Shown: one piece after another, positions 10,908 through 19,424 of the stretch
Layout: each line of letters begins with the position of its first letter
Position numbering within the stretch: position 1 is the stretch's first letter
From: Paenibacillus planticolens
Lineage (GTDB): Bacteria > Bacillota > Bacilli > Paenibacillales > NBRC-103111
DNA length: 64,000 nucleotides
Assembly (NCBI RefSeq): GCF_013141725.1
Contig: NZ_WHNZ01000078.1
Location: forward strand, 124,001-188,000
Direction of reading: 5' to 3'
Position numbers and translations under genes: made by a program
The notes under the pieces: model-generated
Database searches by the model: none
The model's input: only the letters and a program-made list of their open reading frames with translations
Told to the model about the DNA's origin: nothing

Positions 10908-12323
10908 ATGGTAGTAGGAGATGCTTCTTTAGATATTGATTTGCTCGTCATTGGTGCGGGCCCAGGTGGTTACGTCGCAGCAATTCGCGCAGCTCAGCTT
11001 GGTCAAAGCGTTCTTATCGTTGATAAATCGGATTGGGGCGGCGTCTGCTTGAACCGCGGCTGTATCCCTTCCAAAGCGTTGATCTCCGCGGCTCATACGT
11101 ATGAGCATGCGCAGCACGCTGACAGCATGGGTATCTCTGTAGAGAACGTGAAAGTGGACTTTGCAAAGGTACAAGCATGGAAAAACAGCATCGTTGCAAA
11201 ACAAACGGGCGGCGTTAGCGCGCTGCTCAAAGGCAACAAAATTCAAACGTTCAAAGGCGAAGTGATGTTCATCAACGAGCACGAAGCACGTGTGTTCAAC
11301 GATGCAGAAGCTCCTCGCTACCGCTTTAAGCACTGTATTATCGCGACGGGTTCCCGTCCGATTGAGCTGAAAGCATTCCCTTACGGCGGAAGAATTATTT
11401 CTTCCACGGAAGCTTTGAACTTGCCTGAAGTACCGAAAAGCATGATCGTTATCGGCGGCGGCTACATCGGTATCGAGCTTGGTCAAACGTATGCGAAGTT
11501 TGGCACGAAAGTAACGGTGCTGGAAGGCTCCGATCACGTACTGCCAGGCTTTGAGAAAGAATTGACGAAGCTTGTTGCACGCAACCTGGAGAAAGTTGGC
11601 GTAGAAGTTCATACAGAAGCGTTGGCGCAATCCTGCACGAAAACCGAGAACGACGTAACGGTAACATTCACAGTTAAAGGCGAAGAGAAACAAGTTACAG
11701 CTGATTACGTACTAGTAACAGTTGGCCGTCGTCCGAATACGGATGGCGAGCTTGGTCTTGACCTTATTAACTTGAAAATGACGGACCGCGGTTTGATCGA
11801 AGTTGATAACCAAGGCAGAACAAGCATCCCGCACATCTTTGCCATTGGTGATGTTGTCCCTGGTCTTTCCTTGGCTCACAAAGCTTCTTATGAGGCGAAA
11901 GTGGCAGCAGAAGCGATCGCAGGTCACTCCAGCATCGTTGATTACAAAGCGATGCCGGCTGTTGTGTTCTCCGATCCGGAAATTGCCGGCGTAGGCTTGA
12001 GTGAAACGGAAGCAAAAGCCCAAGGCATCAACGTGACAATCGGTAAATTCCCATATGCAGCCAACGGCCGCGCTAACTCTTTGAACGCAGGTCAAGGCTT
12101 CGTGAAGCTTGTCGGCGACAAAGAAACAGGTCAGCTGCTTGGCGGCCAAATTGTTGGTCCGGAAGCATCGAACTTAATCGGAGAGCTTGCTCTTGCGGTT
12201 GAAATGGGTGCTAACCTGGAAGACATCGCACTGACGATTCACGCCCACCCAACATTGACTGAAATGATCATGGATGCGGCTGAAGGTGCGCTTGGACACC
12301 CAATCCACCAACTTGGCAAATAA
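10908..12323 (+). CDS. pdhD: Dihydrolipoyl dehydrogenase, E3
   Basis: A 471-residue flavoprotein disulfide reductase that reoxidises the lipoyl groups of E2 with NAD. The N-terminal FAD-binding GxGxxG (GAGPGG, about residues 17-22), the redox-active disulfide GGVCLNRGC (Cys47 and Cys52), the NAD-binding GGGYIGIELG and the C-terminal interface motif HAHPTLTE with the catalytic histidine are all present. It starts four bases after pdhC behind TTGGAGGTG and is the last gene of the operon; a terminator follows. Confidence 0.96.
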   Translation: MVVGDASLDIDLLVIGAGPGGYVAAIRAAQLGQSVLIVDKSDWGGVCLNRGCIPSKALISAAHTYEHAQHADSMGISVENVKVDFAKVQAWKNSIVAKQTGGVSALLKGNKIQTFKGEVMFINEHEARVFNDAEAPRYRFKHCIIATGSRPIELKAFPYGGRIISSTEALNLPEVPKSMIVIGGGYIGIELGQTYAKFGTKVTVLEGSDHVLPGFEKELTKLVARNLEKVGVEVHTEALAQSCTKTENDVTVTFTVKGEEKQVTADYVLVTVGRRPNTDGELGLDLINLKMTDRGLIEVDNQGRTSIPHIFAIGDVVPGLSLAHKASYEAKVAAEAIAGHSSIVDYKAMPAVVFSDPEIAGVGLSETEAKAQGINVTIGKFPYAANGRANSLNAGQGFVKLVGDKETGQLLGGQIVGPEASNLIGELALAVEMGANLEDIALTIHAHPTLTEMIMDAAEGALGHPIHQLGK

Positions 12324-12355
12324 GCATCATTAGAGCGGTTTCCAACACCTTTAGA

Positions 12356-12402
12356 TAAAAAGTCCCGAGAGCATGGCGCAAGCCGCTCTACGGGACTCTT
12401 TT
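12356..12402. terminator. Bidirectional terminator between pdhD and the serC operon
   Basis: Long stem AGTCCCG(A)GAGC-GC / GC-GCTCTACGGGACT with an A-run before it and a T-rich tract after it. It can serve both the pdh operon and the convergent YdeI-type gene. Confidence 0.85.
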
Positions 12403-12414
12403 ATTTGGGGCGTG

Positions 12415-13089
12415 TTATTCCTCTTTGATCGTCGGATTTTTGATGCCGCGGGAGAGTTTGTCTACGGTTTTGGCAACCCTGCCCGTTCGTGTTTCTTCGC
12501 GCTTCGCATCTGTAATCCATCGGACGTATTCTTTGCGGTTCGTATAGGACAGTGTCTCGAAAAACGCGGCAGCGGCTGGGGCAGCGCCAAAAGCCTCCGC
12601 AAGATCATCAGGCACGATGATCGTTTTATCAGATGGAGCAGCTTGTTTCGCTGAATCGGCGGCACGACTGGCTAACCGTTCGCTGCGCGGCGACTTCACA
12701 AGGCCGATAGGGCGAAAGCGCATGGCAGACCATGTCTCATCGATCGAGACCAGACTCACACCTTCAAAGTTCAGCTGATTGACGGTATCCCAGCCGGAGT
12801 CGCGATTGATGTCCGTTTTTATTTTGGCTGTGCCTTTGGGGTAATTGATCCACAGCATGCCTTCCGGCGTCACGGCCTCAATGGCCGCAGGAGCTAGTCG
12901 TTCGACATCGTCGCGCGTGTAGGCGAAAACCTGGACGAAGTCATAGGCCTGTGCACCCTCTTTGCAATCGGTTAAATGAACGCCTTCAGGCAAGGGTAAC
13001 AGACTGTCGATGTAGCCTTCCGGTGCATTCATAATCAGGGCGCGTTTGCTGTTGACCAATCGCAGCTTTTTCGCTAATGCGTTGTCCAT
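12415..13089 (-). CDS. DUF3052-like/YdeI (OmpD-associated) domain protein
   Basis: A 224-residue protein that appears to join two modules. Residues 1-135 resemble the DUF3052 type (an alpha/beta domain with LLPLPEGV and FVQVFAYTRDDVERLAP). Residues 160-224 match the YdeI/OmpD-associated family C-terminus (DDLAEAFGAAPAAAAFFETLSYTNRKEYVRWI and TDAKREETR, quoted as separate short pieces of one helix-rich segment). The family has been linked to bacteriocin protection and envelope stress, but its activity is not known. The gene begins 24 bases after serC and is probably cotranscribed with it. Domain assignment is from memory of the families. Confidence 0.7.
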   Translation of the reverse strand: MDNALAKKLRLVNSKRALIMNAPEGYIDSLLPLPEGVHLTDCKEGAQAYDFVQVFAYTRDDVERLAPAAIEAVTPEGMLWINYPKGTAKIKTDINRDSGWDTVNQLNFEGVSLVSIDETWSAMRFRPIGLVKSPRSERLASRAADSAKQAAPSDKTIIVPDDLAEAFGAAPAAAAFFETLSYTNRKEYVRWITDAKREETRTGRVAKTVDKLSRGIKNPTIKEE

Positions 13090-13113
13090 GAAAATTCCTC
13101 TTCTCTTCTTGTT

Positions 13114-14208
13114 TTATCCGTGTCTGCGTGCAAAATCCAACATGAATTCAGCCAGAGCCTGGCAGGCTTCATGAGGGACGGCATTGTAGGCGGAAGCGCG
13201 CAAACCCCCAACGCTGCGGTGCCCGGCCAAGCCCTCAAAGCCGTGAACTTCGGACTCCGCAATAAATTGACGTTCAAGATCCTCATTCGCCATGCGCCAA
13301 GTGATATTCATCGGTGAGCGGTCTTTGGCATCAATAATCCCTTGATAGAAACCACCGCTCCCATCAATGACATCATAGATCAAGCCTGATTTTACAAGAT
13401 TATATTTCTCTAATTGTTCCACGCCGGCTTGTTTTTCTACCCATTTTAACACTAAGTTCATCATGTAGATCGCATGGACGGGGGGCGTATTCAGCAATGA
13501 TTTATTGGTGGCAAATGCCGCATAGCGCATGATTTCCGGGATACGGTCGGAAGCTAGTTCCAGCCAGCTTTCGCGAATAATGGCTACCGTGACACCTGCG
13601 GGACCCAGGTTTTTCTGAGCGCCGGCATAGATCATCGAAAATGGATTCAGATCCAGCTTCCTGCTTAGGATTTCGCTTGTCATATCGGCAACGAGCGGTG
13701 TGGAAGTTACTTCGGGTATCGACGTATAGCGCGAGCCTTCAATCGTGTTATTCATTGTGATATGAAGGTAAGCCGGGTCTCCGCTGAGAGATTCCTCCGT
13801 TATAGCCGGGATGCAGCGCCATTTGTGGTCTTTCGAGCTTGCCGCGACGTGGGTGCTCCCCAAATAAGACGCTTCCTTATAAGCTTTTTCCGCAAAGCTG
13901 CCAGTCAATACATAATTGGCCGTCTGATGAGGCTTTAAAAAGTTCATCGGAAGGAGAGCGAACTGTGTGCTTGCCCCTCCGCCCATAAAGATCGCTTCAT
14001 ATCCTTGTGGCAAGCCGAGCAAAGTCAGCAGAAGAATCTGTGTTTCATGATTCAGCTCCTCGACCGTGCGGCTGCGGTGCGACATTTCGAGCAGGGAAAT
14101 CCCTTTGCCCTCATAGTCCACCAATTGCCCCTGTGCCTCTTCCAGTACTTCTAATGGCAGTGCGGCCGGACCCGGATTGAAATTGTACCTGCGATTTCTT
14201 TTGTTCAT
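13114..14208 (-). CDS. serC: Phosphoserine aminotransferase
   Basis: A 364-residue class V, PLP-dependent aminotransferase that converts 3-phosphohydroxypyruvate and glutamate to phosphoserine in serine synthesis. The PLP lysine is Lys199 in YAGAQKNLGPAGV, and the N-terminus (YNFNPGPAALP) and MGGGASTQF motif are typical. Length fits the family. It is preceded by its own sigma-A promoter and a T-box leader, so expression should rise when the cognate tRNA is uncharged. No serA or serB lies beside it. Confidence 0.95.
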   Translation of the reverse strand: MNKRNRRYNFNPGPAALPLEVLEEAQGQLVDYEGKGISLLEMSHRSRTVEELNHETQILLLTLLGLPQGYEAIFMGGGASTQFALLPMNFLKPHQTANYVLTGSFAEKAYKEASYLGSTHVAASSKDHKWRCIPAITEESLSGDPAYLHITMNNTIEGSRYTSIPEVTSTPLVADMTSEILSRKLDLNPFSMIYAGAQKNLGPAGVTVAIIRESWLELASDRIPEIMRYAAFATNKSLLNTPPVHAIYMMNLVLKWVEKQAGVEQLEKYNLVKSGLIYDVIDGSGGFYQGIIDAKDRSPMNITWRMANEDLERQFIAESEVHGFEGLAGHRSVGGLRASAYNAVPHEACQALAEFMLDFARRHG

Positions 14209-14243
14209 GTTAAGCTGCCTCCCGTAACCGAATTTTTAACCAA

Positions 14244-14457
14244 CAAAAAAACGCCCTCATCCGATTGGGACGAGGAGCGTTTGCTCGCGGTGCCACCCAA
14301 TTTAAGAAACATTCGCGAGAATGCTTCTCCACTTGGTTCCGCGGTAACGGGCGGTGCCGGTTAACTTAGCATAACCACAAAAAGTCTGCAGGCATGCTTG
14401 GCGAAAACGCCTCCGAGTTGGATTCTCATCATAGGCACGATCGAATATAGAAGTTGA
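14244..14457 (-). promoter_or_regulatory. T-box riboswitch leader of serC
   Basis: On the minus strand the conserved T-box sequence GGGTGGCACCGCG (14284-14298) is followed by a terminator stem AACGCTCCTCGTCCC / GGATGAGGGCGTT and seven T (14244-14280). Upstream are the stem III-type GTTACCGCGGAACC segment and stem I sequence. T-boxes read tRNA charging by binding uncharged tRNA. A serine specifier is expected from the target gene, but I could not fix the specifier loop by eye. Confidence 0.9.
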
Positions 14458-14462
14458 ATAAA

Positions 14463-14491
14463 AGTATATGCCGATTGTTTGAAAAGGTCAA
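14463..14491 (-). promoter_or_regulatory. Sigma-A promoter of serC
   Basis: On the minus strand TTGACC, exactly 17 bases, TATACT. It lies only a few bases past the stop codon of the upstream binding-protein gene, so serC is started separately rather than by read-through. The predicted start near 14456 fits the 5' end of the T-box. Confidence 0.8.
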
Positions 14492-14495
14492 TGGT

Positions 14496-15881
14496 TTATT
14501 TCACGGTTTTGTTATACGCGGCGAGCTTCTCCGTAATGCTTTTCGAAGCGGCGTCCAGCGCATCTTTCGGTGCTTTTTTCCCTGTGAGCGCTTCTTCAAT
14601 GGCGGTTTCAACCAGCTGACGGGCTTCAGGGAATACACCCATGACCGCGCCTTGCGTGGCTTTGTTGGCTTTGGTGTTGTGAAGCTGGTCGATGGCTGTT
14701 TGGAATTGCGGGTATTTCGCTAAGTTATCCTTCACCAACTGCTCATCATAAGCTTTTTTCGTAATCGGGAAGTACCCTGTATTGACGTGCCACCATGCTT
14801 GCGTTTGCGGGTTCGTCAGAAATTTGATGAATTCCCATGCGCCTTTTTGCTCGGCTTCGGACTTGTTGTTCAAGATGTAGAGACTTGCGCCTCCGACAAC
14901 AACGCCGCCGTCTTTGGCATCCGCTGGTTTAGGCATCGTGCTTGTTCCGACTTGGAATTTGCCTTCTGCACCTGAAACAATTCCACGTAAAGAAGCTGTA
15001 GAATCGAGTGTCATCGCAACTTGACCAGCAAGGAAAGCTTTTTTCGTATCATCGGTTTTGCGACCAAGATTCATAAGGGACTTGTTATCGACCATTCCCT
15101 TCCACCAGGTCAATGTTTTGACGCCTGCTTCATTATTTAATAACGTTTCTGTTGCCGCGGAGGTGCGCCCGTTTCCGTTGTTTAAGAATTCTGCGCCTTG
15201 TCCGGCGAAAAACTGCTCCATGAACCAACCGTAAATGGCGAAGGATCCGCCAGCTTTACCGTCTTTGCTTAACGCTTGCGCGGCTTTTGCAACTTCTTCG
15301 TATGTTGTTGGCGGCTTTTCTGGATCTAGTCCAGCGGCTTTGAACATATCTTTGTTGTAGTAAAGGATTGGGTTTGAAGTGTTAAAAGGCATAGAATTTA
15401 ATTTATCGTCAACTTTGTAATAATTCAAAATATTTTCTTCGAGCTGAGAAAGATCGAATTTGTCGGCGTCCACGAATTTCTGAACCGGTGTAATCGCTTT
15501 GGAATCGATCATGAAACGGGAGCCGATCTCGTAGACTTGAATGAGAGACGGACCGCTTTTGGTATCCATGGAGGCTTTCATTTTGTTTAAGCTTTCATCG
15601 TATGTACCTTGAAAAACGGCCTCAACCTGCACATTTTTCTGGGAAGCATTGAAATCTGCCACCAGTTTGTCTACGGCCTTGCCTAGCTCTCCGCTCATGG
15701 AGTGCCACCAGATTACTTTGACCGGCTCTGCGGCTTTTGTCGGTGCTGCTGACGCTGCAGTTGAACTAGCGGGCGCCGCACTGCCGGATGTCGTTACTTC
15801 TGCTTTGCCGCATGCGCTTGTCAACATCATCGTGAGAGCTGTCATTGCAAGAACGGAAACTCTTACGTTTACGGATTTCAT
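14496..15881 (-). CDS. ABC transporter substrate-binding lipoprotein, UgpB-like
   Basis: A 461-residue extracellular binding protein. The N-terminus is a lipoprotein signal (basic start, hydrophobic stretch, lipobox TSAC with Cys24), then a Ser/Ala/Thr-rich linker and a family 1 extracellular solute-binding domain (KVIWWHSMSGELGKAVDKLV). The best-fitting relatives are UgpB glycerol-3-phosphate or glycerophosphodiester binding proteins. Support for that reading comes from the divergent glycerophosphodiesterase gene and Pho-box-like repeats. It is the third gene of the importer operon. A general sugar role is the main alternative. Confidence 0.85.
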   Translation of the reverse strand: MKSVNVRVSVLAMTALTMMLTSACGKAEVTTSGSAAPASSTAASAAPTKAAEPVKVIWWHSMSGELGKAVDKLVADFNASQKNVQVEAVFQGTYDESLNKMKASMDTKSGPSLIQVYEIGSRFMIDSKAITPVQKFVDADKFDLSQLEENILNYYKVDDKLNSMPFNTSNPILYYNKDMFKAAGLDPEKPPTTYEEVAKAAQALSKDGKAGGSFAIYGWFMEQFFAGQGAEFLNNGNGRTSAATETLLNNEAGVKTLTWWKGMVDNKSLMNLGRKTDDTKKAFLAGQVAMTLDSTASLRGIVSGAEGKFQVGTSTMPKPADAKDGGVVVGGASLYILNNKSEAEQKGAWEFIKFLTNPQTQAWWHVNTGYFPITKKAYDEQLVKDNLAKYPQFQTAIDQLHNTKANKATQGAVMGVFPEARQLVETAIEEALTGKKAPKDALDAASKSITEKLAAYNKTVK

Positions 15882-15963
15882 GGATTTGTTTCTCTCCCTT
15901 TAGTTCATTTTATTTATGGAAATCTGCTTTAAGCTCTAGGCTTTTGCAGAAGAGCCAACAAGA

Positions 15964-16785
15964 TCAACCTTTCACAGCTCCGGCGGTAAGTCCGCGAACA
16001 AGCTGCTTTAAACCGAGTACGAGCAGCAGCAGGGATGGCAAGAGGACAATCGTCACGCCTGCCAGAACGAGGTTCCACACGGTTAATTCTTCAAACTGCA
16101 GCATGGCGATGCCGATTTGTGCGGTTCGCATGCTCTCGCTGTTCGTAATGAGGAGCGGCCACAGATACATATTCCAAGCGTTCAAGAAGGCATAAACCGC
16201 GAGTGTTGCAAGAGCGGGCCTTCCCAGAGGCAGCACGATTCGGACAAAGAGGCGGACATGTCCACAGCCGTCGATGCGCGCCGCTTCGAAGAGCTCTTTT
16301 GGCAGCTGCAGGAAAAATTGGCGGAGCAGGAAGGTGCCGAATGCCGTTGCCAGGAAAGGCACCGTTAGACCCTGCAGGCTGTCGAGCCAGTCCCATTTTT
16401 TGACCGTCAAATAATTCGGTATGATCGTGACTTCCCAAGGAATCATCATCGTCGCCATAAACAGCGAGAAAATGAAAGTTTTCCCTTTGAAACGAATATT
16501 GGCAAAAGCATAGGCGGCCATGGAGGATGTCATCAGTTGCCCAATCATGATGAGCAGGGAGACGACCAAGCTGTTGGTAATAAATCTGCCGATGGGAACG
16601 AGGTGAAAGACGGTTAGAATGCTGCCTATATAGAAGCTGCCCGGCAAGAAGTGCGGCGGATAAGCCGAAGCTTCATCCGGCGTCATGAACGTAGCTGAAA
16701 ACGTGTAAAAGATGGGATACAGCACAAGTGCGGCGGCTATGGCCAACAGGACATAAACGAATGTATTTTGCAATGGACGGTTCAT
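15964..16785 (-). CDS. ABC transporter permease, UgpE/MalG-like
   Basis: A 273-residue inner membrane permease of the MalG/UgpE type with about six membrane helices and the cytoplasmic EAA loop that contacts the ATPase (ELFEAARIDGCGHVRLFVRI, about residues 172-191). It overlaps the upstream permease gene by four bases, which indicates translational coupling. With UgpA-like and UgpB-like products it forms an importer; the ATPase is not in the operon, and Firmicutes commonly supply a shared MsmK/UgpC-type ATPase from elsewhere. Confidence 0.88.
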   Translation of the reverse strand: MNRPLQNTFVYVLLAIAAALVLYPIFYTFSATFMTPDEASAYPPHFLPGSFYIGSILTVFHLVPIGRFITNSLVVSLLIMIGQLMTSSMAAYAFANIRFKGKTFIFSLFMATMMIPWEVTIIPNYLTVKKWDWLDSLQGLTVPFLATAFGTFLLRQFFLQLPKELFEAARIDGCGHVRLFVRIVLPLGRPALATLAVYAFLNAWNMYLWPLLITNSESMRTAQIGIAMLQFEELTVWNLVLAGVTIVLLPSLLLLVLGLKQLVRGLTAGAVKG

Positions 16786-17744
16786 TGATAATGCACGTTC
16801 CTTTCGAACACTTTGAATTGCACCAGGGTGAAAATCAGGATGATCGTGAACAGCACAAGAGCTTGCGCGCTTCCAGTCCCAAACCGGAAGTTGATGAATG
16901 CGTCTTGATACAAGTTATAAACGAGAACGTCGGTCGAGTTGACAGGACCGCCTTTGGTCAGAATATGGATCTGCCCGAAGGATTGGAAAGCACCGATGAT
17001 CGAAACAATCGTAACGAAGAACACCGTCGGTGAAAGCAGCGGTAAAACAATTTGCACAAACGTCCGGATCGGGCCGGACCCGTCGATTTTGGCGCTATCG
17101 TAGATTTCATCGGGAATGCCTTGCAAGCCGCTGAACAGGACGATGTAATTGAAGCCGAGATTCATCCAGACGGTCATCATGGAGACGGAGAGCAGCGCCC
17201 AGCTAGGATCTGTAAGCCAAGCTACAGGCTCTAGGCCGATCGTGTGCAGGAGGTAGTTGAGCATGCCGACACTAGGATGAAAAAGCATCATCCAGATGAC
17301 GGAAGCAGTACTAACGGACAGAACGACAGGCAGGGAGAAAACAAATTGGAAAAAGCGCATGCCTTTTAACTGATTATGCGTGAGAGCGGCGAGAAGAAGC
17401 GCAAGGACAATGCTGGTCGGTACCGTCAGAAGGGTGAAAAGACCGGTGACTTCCAAGCTTTTATAAAATCGCTCTGATGTGAAAATCGCTGTGAAGTTGT
17501 CGAAGCCGACGAAGGAAGCTACCCTGCCTCTGGGATCGGTATCGTGCATGCTCAGATACACGGTTTGCAGAAGAGGATAAAACAGAAAGATGCCAAACAG
17601 CAGAAGTGACGGGAATAAGAAAACATAACCAAGTATCGTTTCCGCCCATTTGGAGAGAAAGAGGGAACGGGGAGGGAGCCCGGCGCGAGTTGTTATTTTT
17701 TTCGAAGCGGTTGTAAATGGCAAGTCTTGATCGAGCGTACTCAT
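16782..17744 (-). CDS. ABC transporter permease, UgpA/MalF-like
   Basis: A 320-residue permease with six membrane helices beginning at about residue 35 and the EAA-type loop (IPDEIYDSAKIDGSGPIRTF, about residues 225-244). The N-terminal 30 residues are a basic, cytoplasmic extension. It is the first gene of the minus-strand importer operon, with GGAGGACAC before the ATG. The upstream region contains three Pho-box-like repeats facing this gene. Confidence 0.88.
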   Translation of the reverse strand: MSTLDQDLPFTTASKKITTRAGLPPRSLFLSKWAETILGYVFLFPSLLLFGIFLFYPLLQTVYLSMHDTDPRGRVASFVGFDNFTAIFTSERFYKSLEVTGLFTLLTVPTSIVLALLLAALTHNQLKGMRFFQFVFSLPVVLSVSTASVIWMMLFHPSVGMLNYLLHTIGLEPVAWLTDPSWALLSVSMMTVWMNLGFNYIVLFSGLQGIPDEIYDSAKIDGSGPIRTFVQIVLPLLSPTVFFVTIVSIIGAFQSFGQIHILTKGGPVNSTDVLVYNLYQDAFINFRFGTGSAQALVLFTIILIFTLVQFKVFERNVHYQ

Positions 17745-17813
17745 TTAGTGTCCTCCACAAGGTTATTAGACTAGTTCTACGTCTATTAGCTTAGCTGTGC
17801 GTTATTTGACCAA

Positions 17814-17841
17814 TGTTAAATAGGGATAAATGATTTGTTAA
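17814..17841 (-). promoter_or_regulatory. Pho-box-like direct repeats facing the ugp-like operon
   Basis: On the minus strand TTAACA (17836-17841), TTTATC (17825-17830) and TTAACA (17814-17819) are spaced exactly 11 bases apart. This matches the TT(A/T/C)ACA, 11-bp-phased arrangement of PhoP boxes in Bacillus. A weak -10-like GCTAAT lies about 24 bases closer to the operon. PhoP control is inferred. Confidence 0.65.
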
Positions 17842-17854
17842 TTTTTGGGCCGTA

Positions 17855-17882
17855 TTTACGTAAAGTTTACGAACTTTTACTG
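17855..17882 (+). promoter_or_regulatory. Pho-box-like direct repeats facing the glycerophosphodiesterase gene
   Basis: TTTACG (17855), TTTACG (17866) and TTACTG (17877) repeat every 11 bases on the plus strand. A perfect TATAAT lies at 17905-17910, with no good -35, as is usual for an activated promoter. The spacing from repeats to -10 fits PhoP-activated promoters. Confidence 0.6.
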
Positions 17883-17948
17883 GGCAAAAGAGGAACCCAT
17901 CTACTATAATTTGGGCATGAGCCATTCATGACGATAGGAGCGTGTACA

Positions 17949-18680
17949 ATGAACACACAGAAAACGCTTGTGATAGGGCACCGGGGAGCTGCCGGAGAAG
18001 CGCCGGAAAATACGTTAGGATCTTTTGCTTTAGCTGTCGATCAAGGGGCTGATGGCGTCGAACTGGACGTGCATCTCACGAAAGACGGGGAAATTGTCGT
18101 TTGTCATGATCTTTCGCTTGATCGGACGACGAACGGTACAGGTCTCATTTGTGAAAAAAGCTGGAAGGAAATTCAGGGGCTCGATGCAGGCTCATGGTTT
18201 TCCGAGTCGTTCATTGGGGAACGGGTGCCGCTGCTGCGGGAGGTGTTCGACCTTGTGCCACGGGGACTCCTCATCAACGTGGAAGTGAAGCATGCGTATG
18301 AAGGGCGCATGGAGAAGGCGCTGCTCGCCTTTTTGCGTGAGAGCGGCAGAATGGAGGATGTGGTGATTTCTTCTTTCAATCACAAGGTGATTCACCGGAT
18401 CAAGCTGGCTGAGCCCGAAGCGAAGGTGGGTCTGCTGTATGCCGCCGACTTGTTCAACCATGCCGCCTATGCGCAGCAAATCGGCATCGAGGTGCATTCC
18501 TTGCATCCTCATCATCACCTGTTTGAAAAGGAAGATGCTGCTGCGGCATCGGCTGCCGGACTTGCTACATACCCTTACACGGCGAACGATGTACAGGATT
18601 ATCAGAGGCTGATCGACGCCGGTGTTACGGGGATTATCACGGACTTCCCGGCCAGGCTGAAGAAGGTATTGGGCGCTTAA
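17949..18680 (+). CDS. Glycerophosphodiester phosphodiesterase
   Basis: A 243-residue GDPD-family enzyme that cleaves glycerophosphodiesters to glycerol-3-phosphate and an alcohol. The catalytic N-terminal HRGA..EAPENT motif, the ELDVHLTKDG metal-binding strand and the DLSLDRTTNG motif (with H in VCHD) are all present, and the C-terminal TNDVQDY..GVTGIITDFP strand completes the TIM barrel. There is no signal peptide, so it is cytoplasmic, like UgpQ. I place the start at 17949 because AGGAG lies eight bases upstream; an in-frame ATG at 17928 has none. It is divergent from the ugp-like importer, which probably brings in its substrate. Confidence 0.92.
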   Translation: MNTQKTLVIGHRGAAGEAPENTLGSFALAVDQGADGVELDVHLTKDGEIVVCHDLSLDRTTNGTGLICEKSWKEIQGLDAGSWFSESFIGERVPLLREVFDLVPRGLLINVEVKHAYEGRMEKALLAFLRESGRMEDVVISSFNHKVIHRIKLAEPEAKVGLLYAADLFNHAAYAQQIGIEVHSLHPHHHLFEKEDAAAASAAGLATYPYTANDVQDYQRLIDAGVTGIITDFPARLKKVLGA

Positions 18681-18736
18681 CCCCTTTGCATGGTAGAATA
18701 TGGGTATCTTGTTTGGAAGGGGAAACGTGGCGACAT

Positions 18737-19114
18737 ATGAGCGAAATCGGTTTGACGCAAATTGGGCAAATTTCTGTGAATGCTGCGGATATGGAAAGGG
18801 CTGTTGCTTTTTATCGCGATACGCTGGGAATGAAGTTTTTGTTTCAAGCTTCCCAAATGGCTTTCTTTGATTGCAGCGGCATTCAGTTGATGATCAGCCT
18901 TCCGGAAAAGCCCGAATTTAACCACCCGGGTTCGGTAATTTATTATAAAGTGGAGAACATCAAGTACGTTTATGAAGCTTTCATCGAACGCGGTGTTGCC
19001 TTTATTAGCGAACCTCATGTGGTTGCGAGTATGGGCAGTGTGGATATTTGGATGGCGTTCTTCCGAGATTCCGAGGGGAATACATTAGCTTTAACGAGTG
19101 AAGTTTCGAAGTGA
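18737..19114 (+). CDS. VOC family (glyoxalase/bleomycin-resistance fold) protein
   Basis: A 125-residue protein of the vicinal oxygen chelate fold. Two beta-alpha-beta-beta-beta modules are seen: residues about 5-55 (ISVNAADMERAVAFYRDTLG) and about 65-120 (ending SEGNTLALTSEV). Members include glyoxalase I, dioxygenases and antibiotic-binding proteins; nothing here points to a specific substrate. The frame extends upstream to a TTG at 18686 within the end of the preceding intergenic region; the ATG at 18737 gives the usual family length. It follows the phosphodiesterase by 56 bases and may be cotranscribed. Confidence 0.8.
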   Translation: MSEIGLTQIGQISVNAADMERAVAFYRDTLGMKFLFQASQMAFFDCSGIQLMISLPEKPEFNHPGSVIYYKVENIKYVYEAFIERGVAFISEPHVVASMGSVDIWMAFFRDSEGNTLALTSEVSK

Positions 19115-19121
19115 AAAAGTT

Positions 19122-19169
19122 GAAAAAAAGGCCGCTGCATTCGGATTCGGGTGCTGCGGTCTTTTTTTT
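19122..19169 (+). terminator. Rho-independent terminator after VOC gene
   Basis: Stem GGCCGCTGCA / TGCTGCGGTC flanked by an A-run and eight T. Confidence 0.88.
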
Positions 19170-19172
19170 AAT

Positions 19173-19304
19173 AGGGGGAACTACAGGCCGCTATTCTGTG
19201 GAAAGCAGCCGATTGGGCGGGGGAGAGGGAACTAGGGTCCGCTATTTCGCCATTTTGACTGATATTTGGGCGATGGAGGTTGAATAAGGCCCTGTAGTTC
19301 CCCT
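19173..19304. repeat. Intergenic motif cluster A, copy 1 (GGGAACTACAGGCCGCTATT type)
   Basis: Forward copies lie at 19174-19195 and 19225-19251, and a reverse copy at 19283-19303 (AAGGCCCTGTAGTTCCCC). The same word family recurs at 59.34-59.52 kb. No ORF is present. A further short palindrome, AAGGGAATGAGGATTCCCTA, follows at about 19336-19356. Confidence 0.75.
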
Positions 19305-19424
19305 TGGGCCCATGAAATTCGGCAATTTGCTTAAATAAGGGAATGAGGATTCCCTATTGTGGGCGGAAGGCTGATTGCTCAGTCGGGCGAGCAGATGTAA
19401 TGGGCGCTAGCGCATTTTTTGTCC

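Noticed and set aside
10319-10951. A 210-codon minus-strand frame opposite pdhC
   Set aside because: It is antisense to the conserved acyltransferase domain, has no recognisable protein pattern and no start signal.
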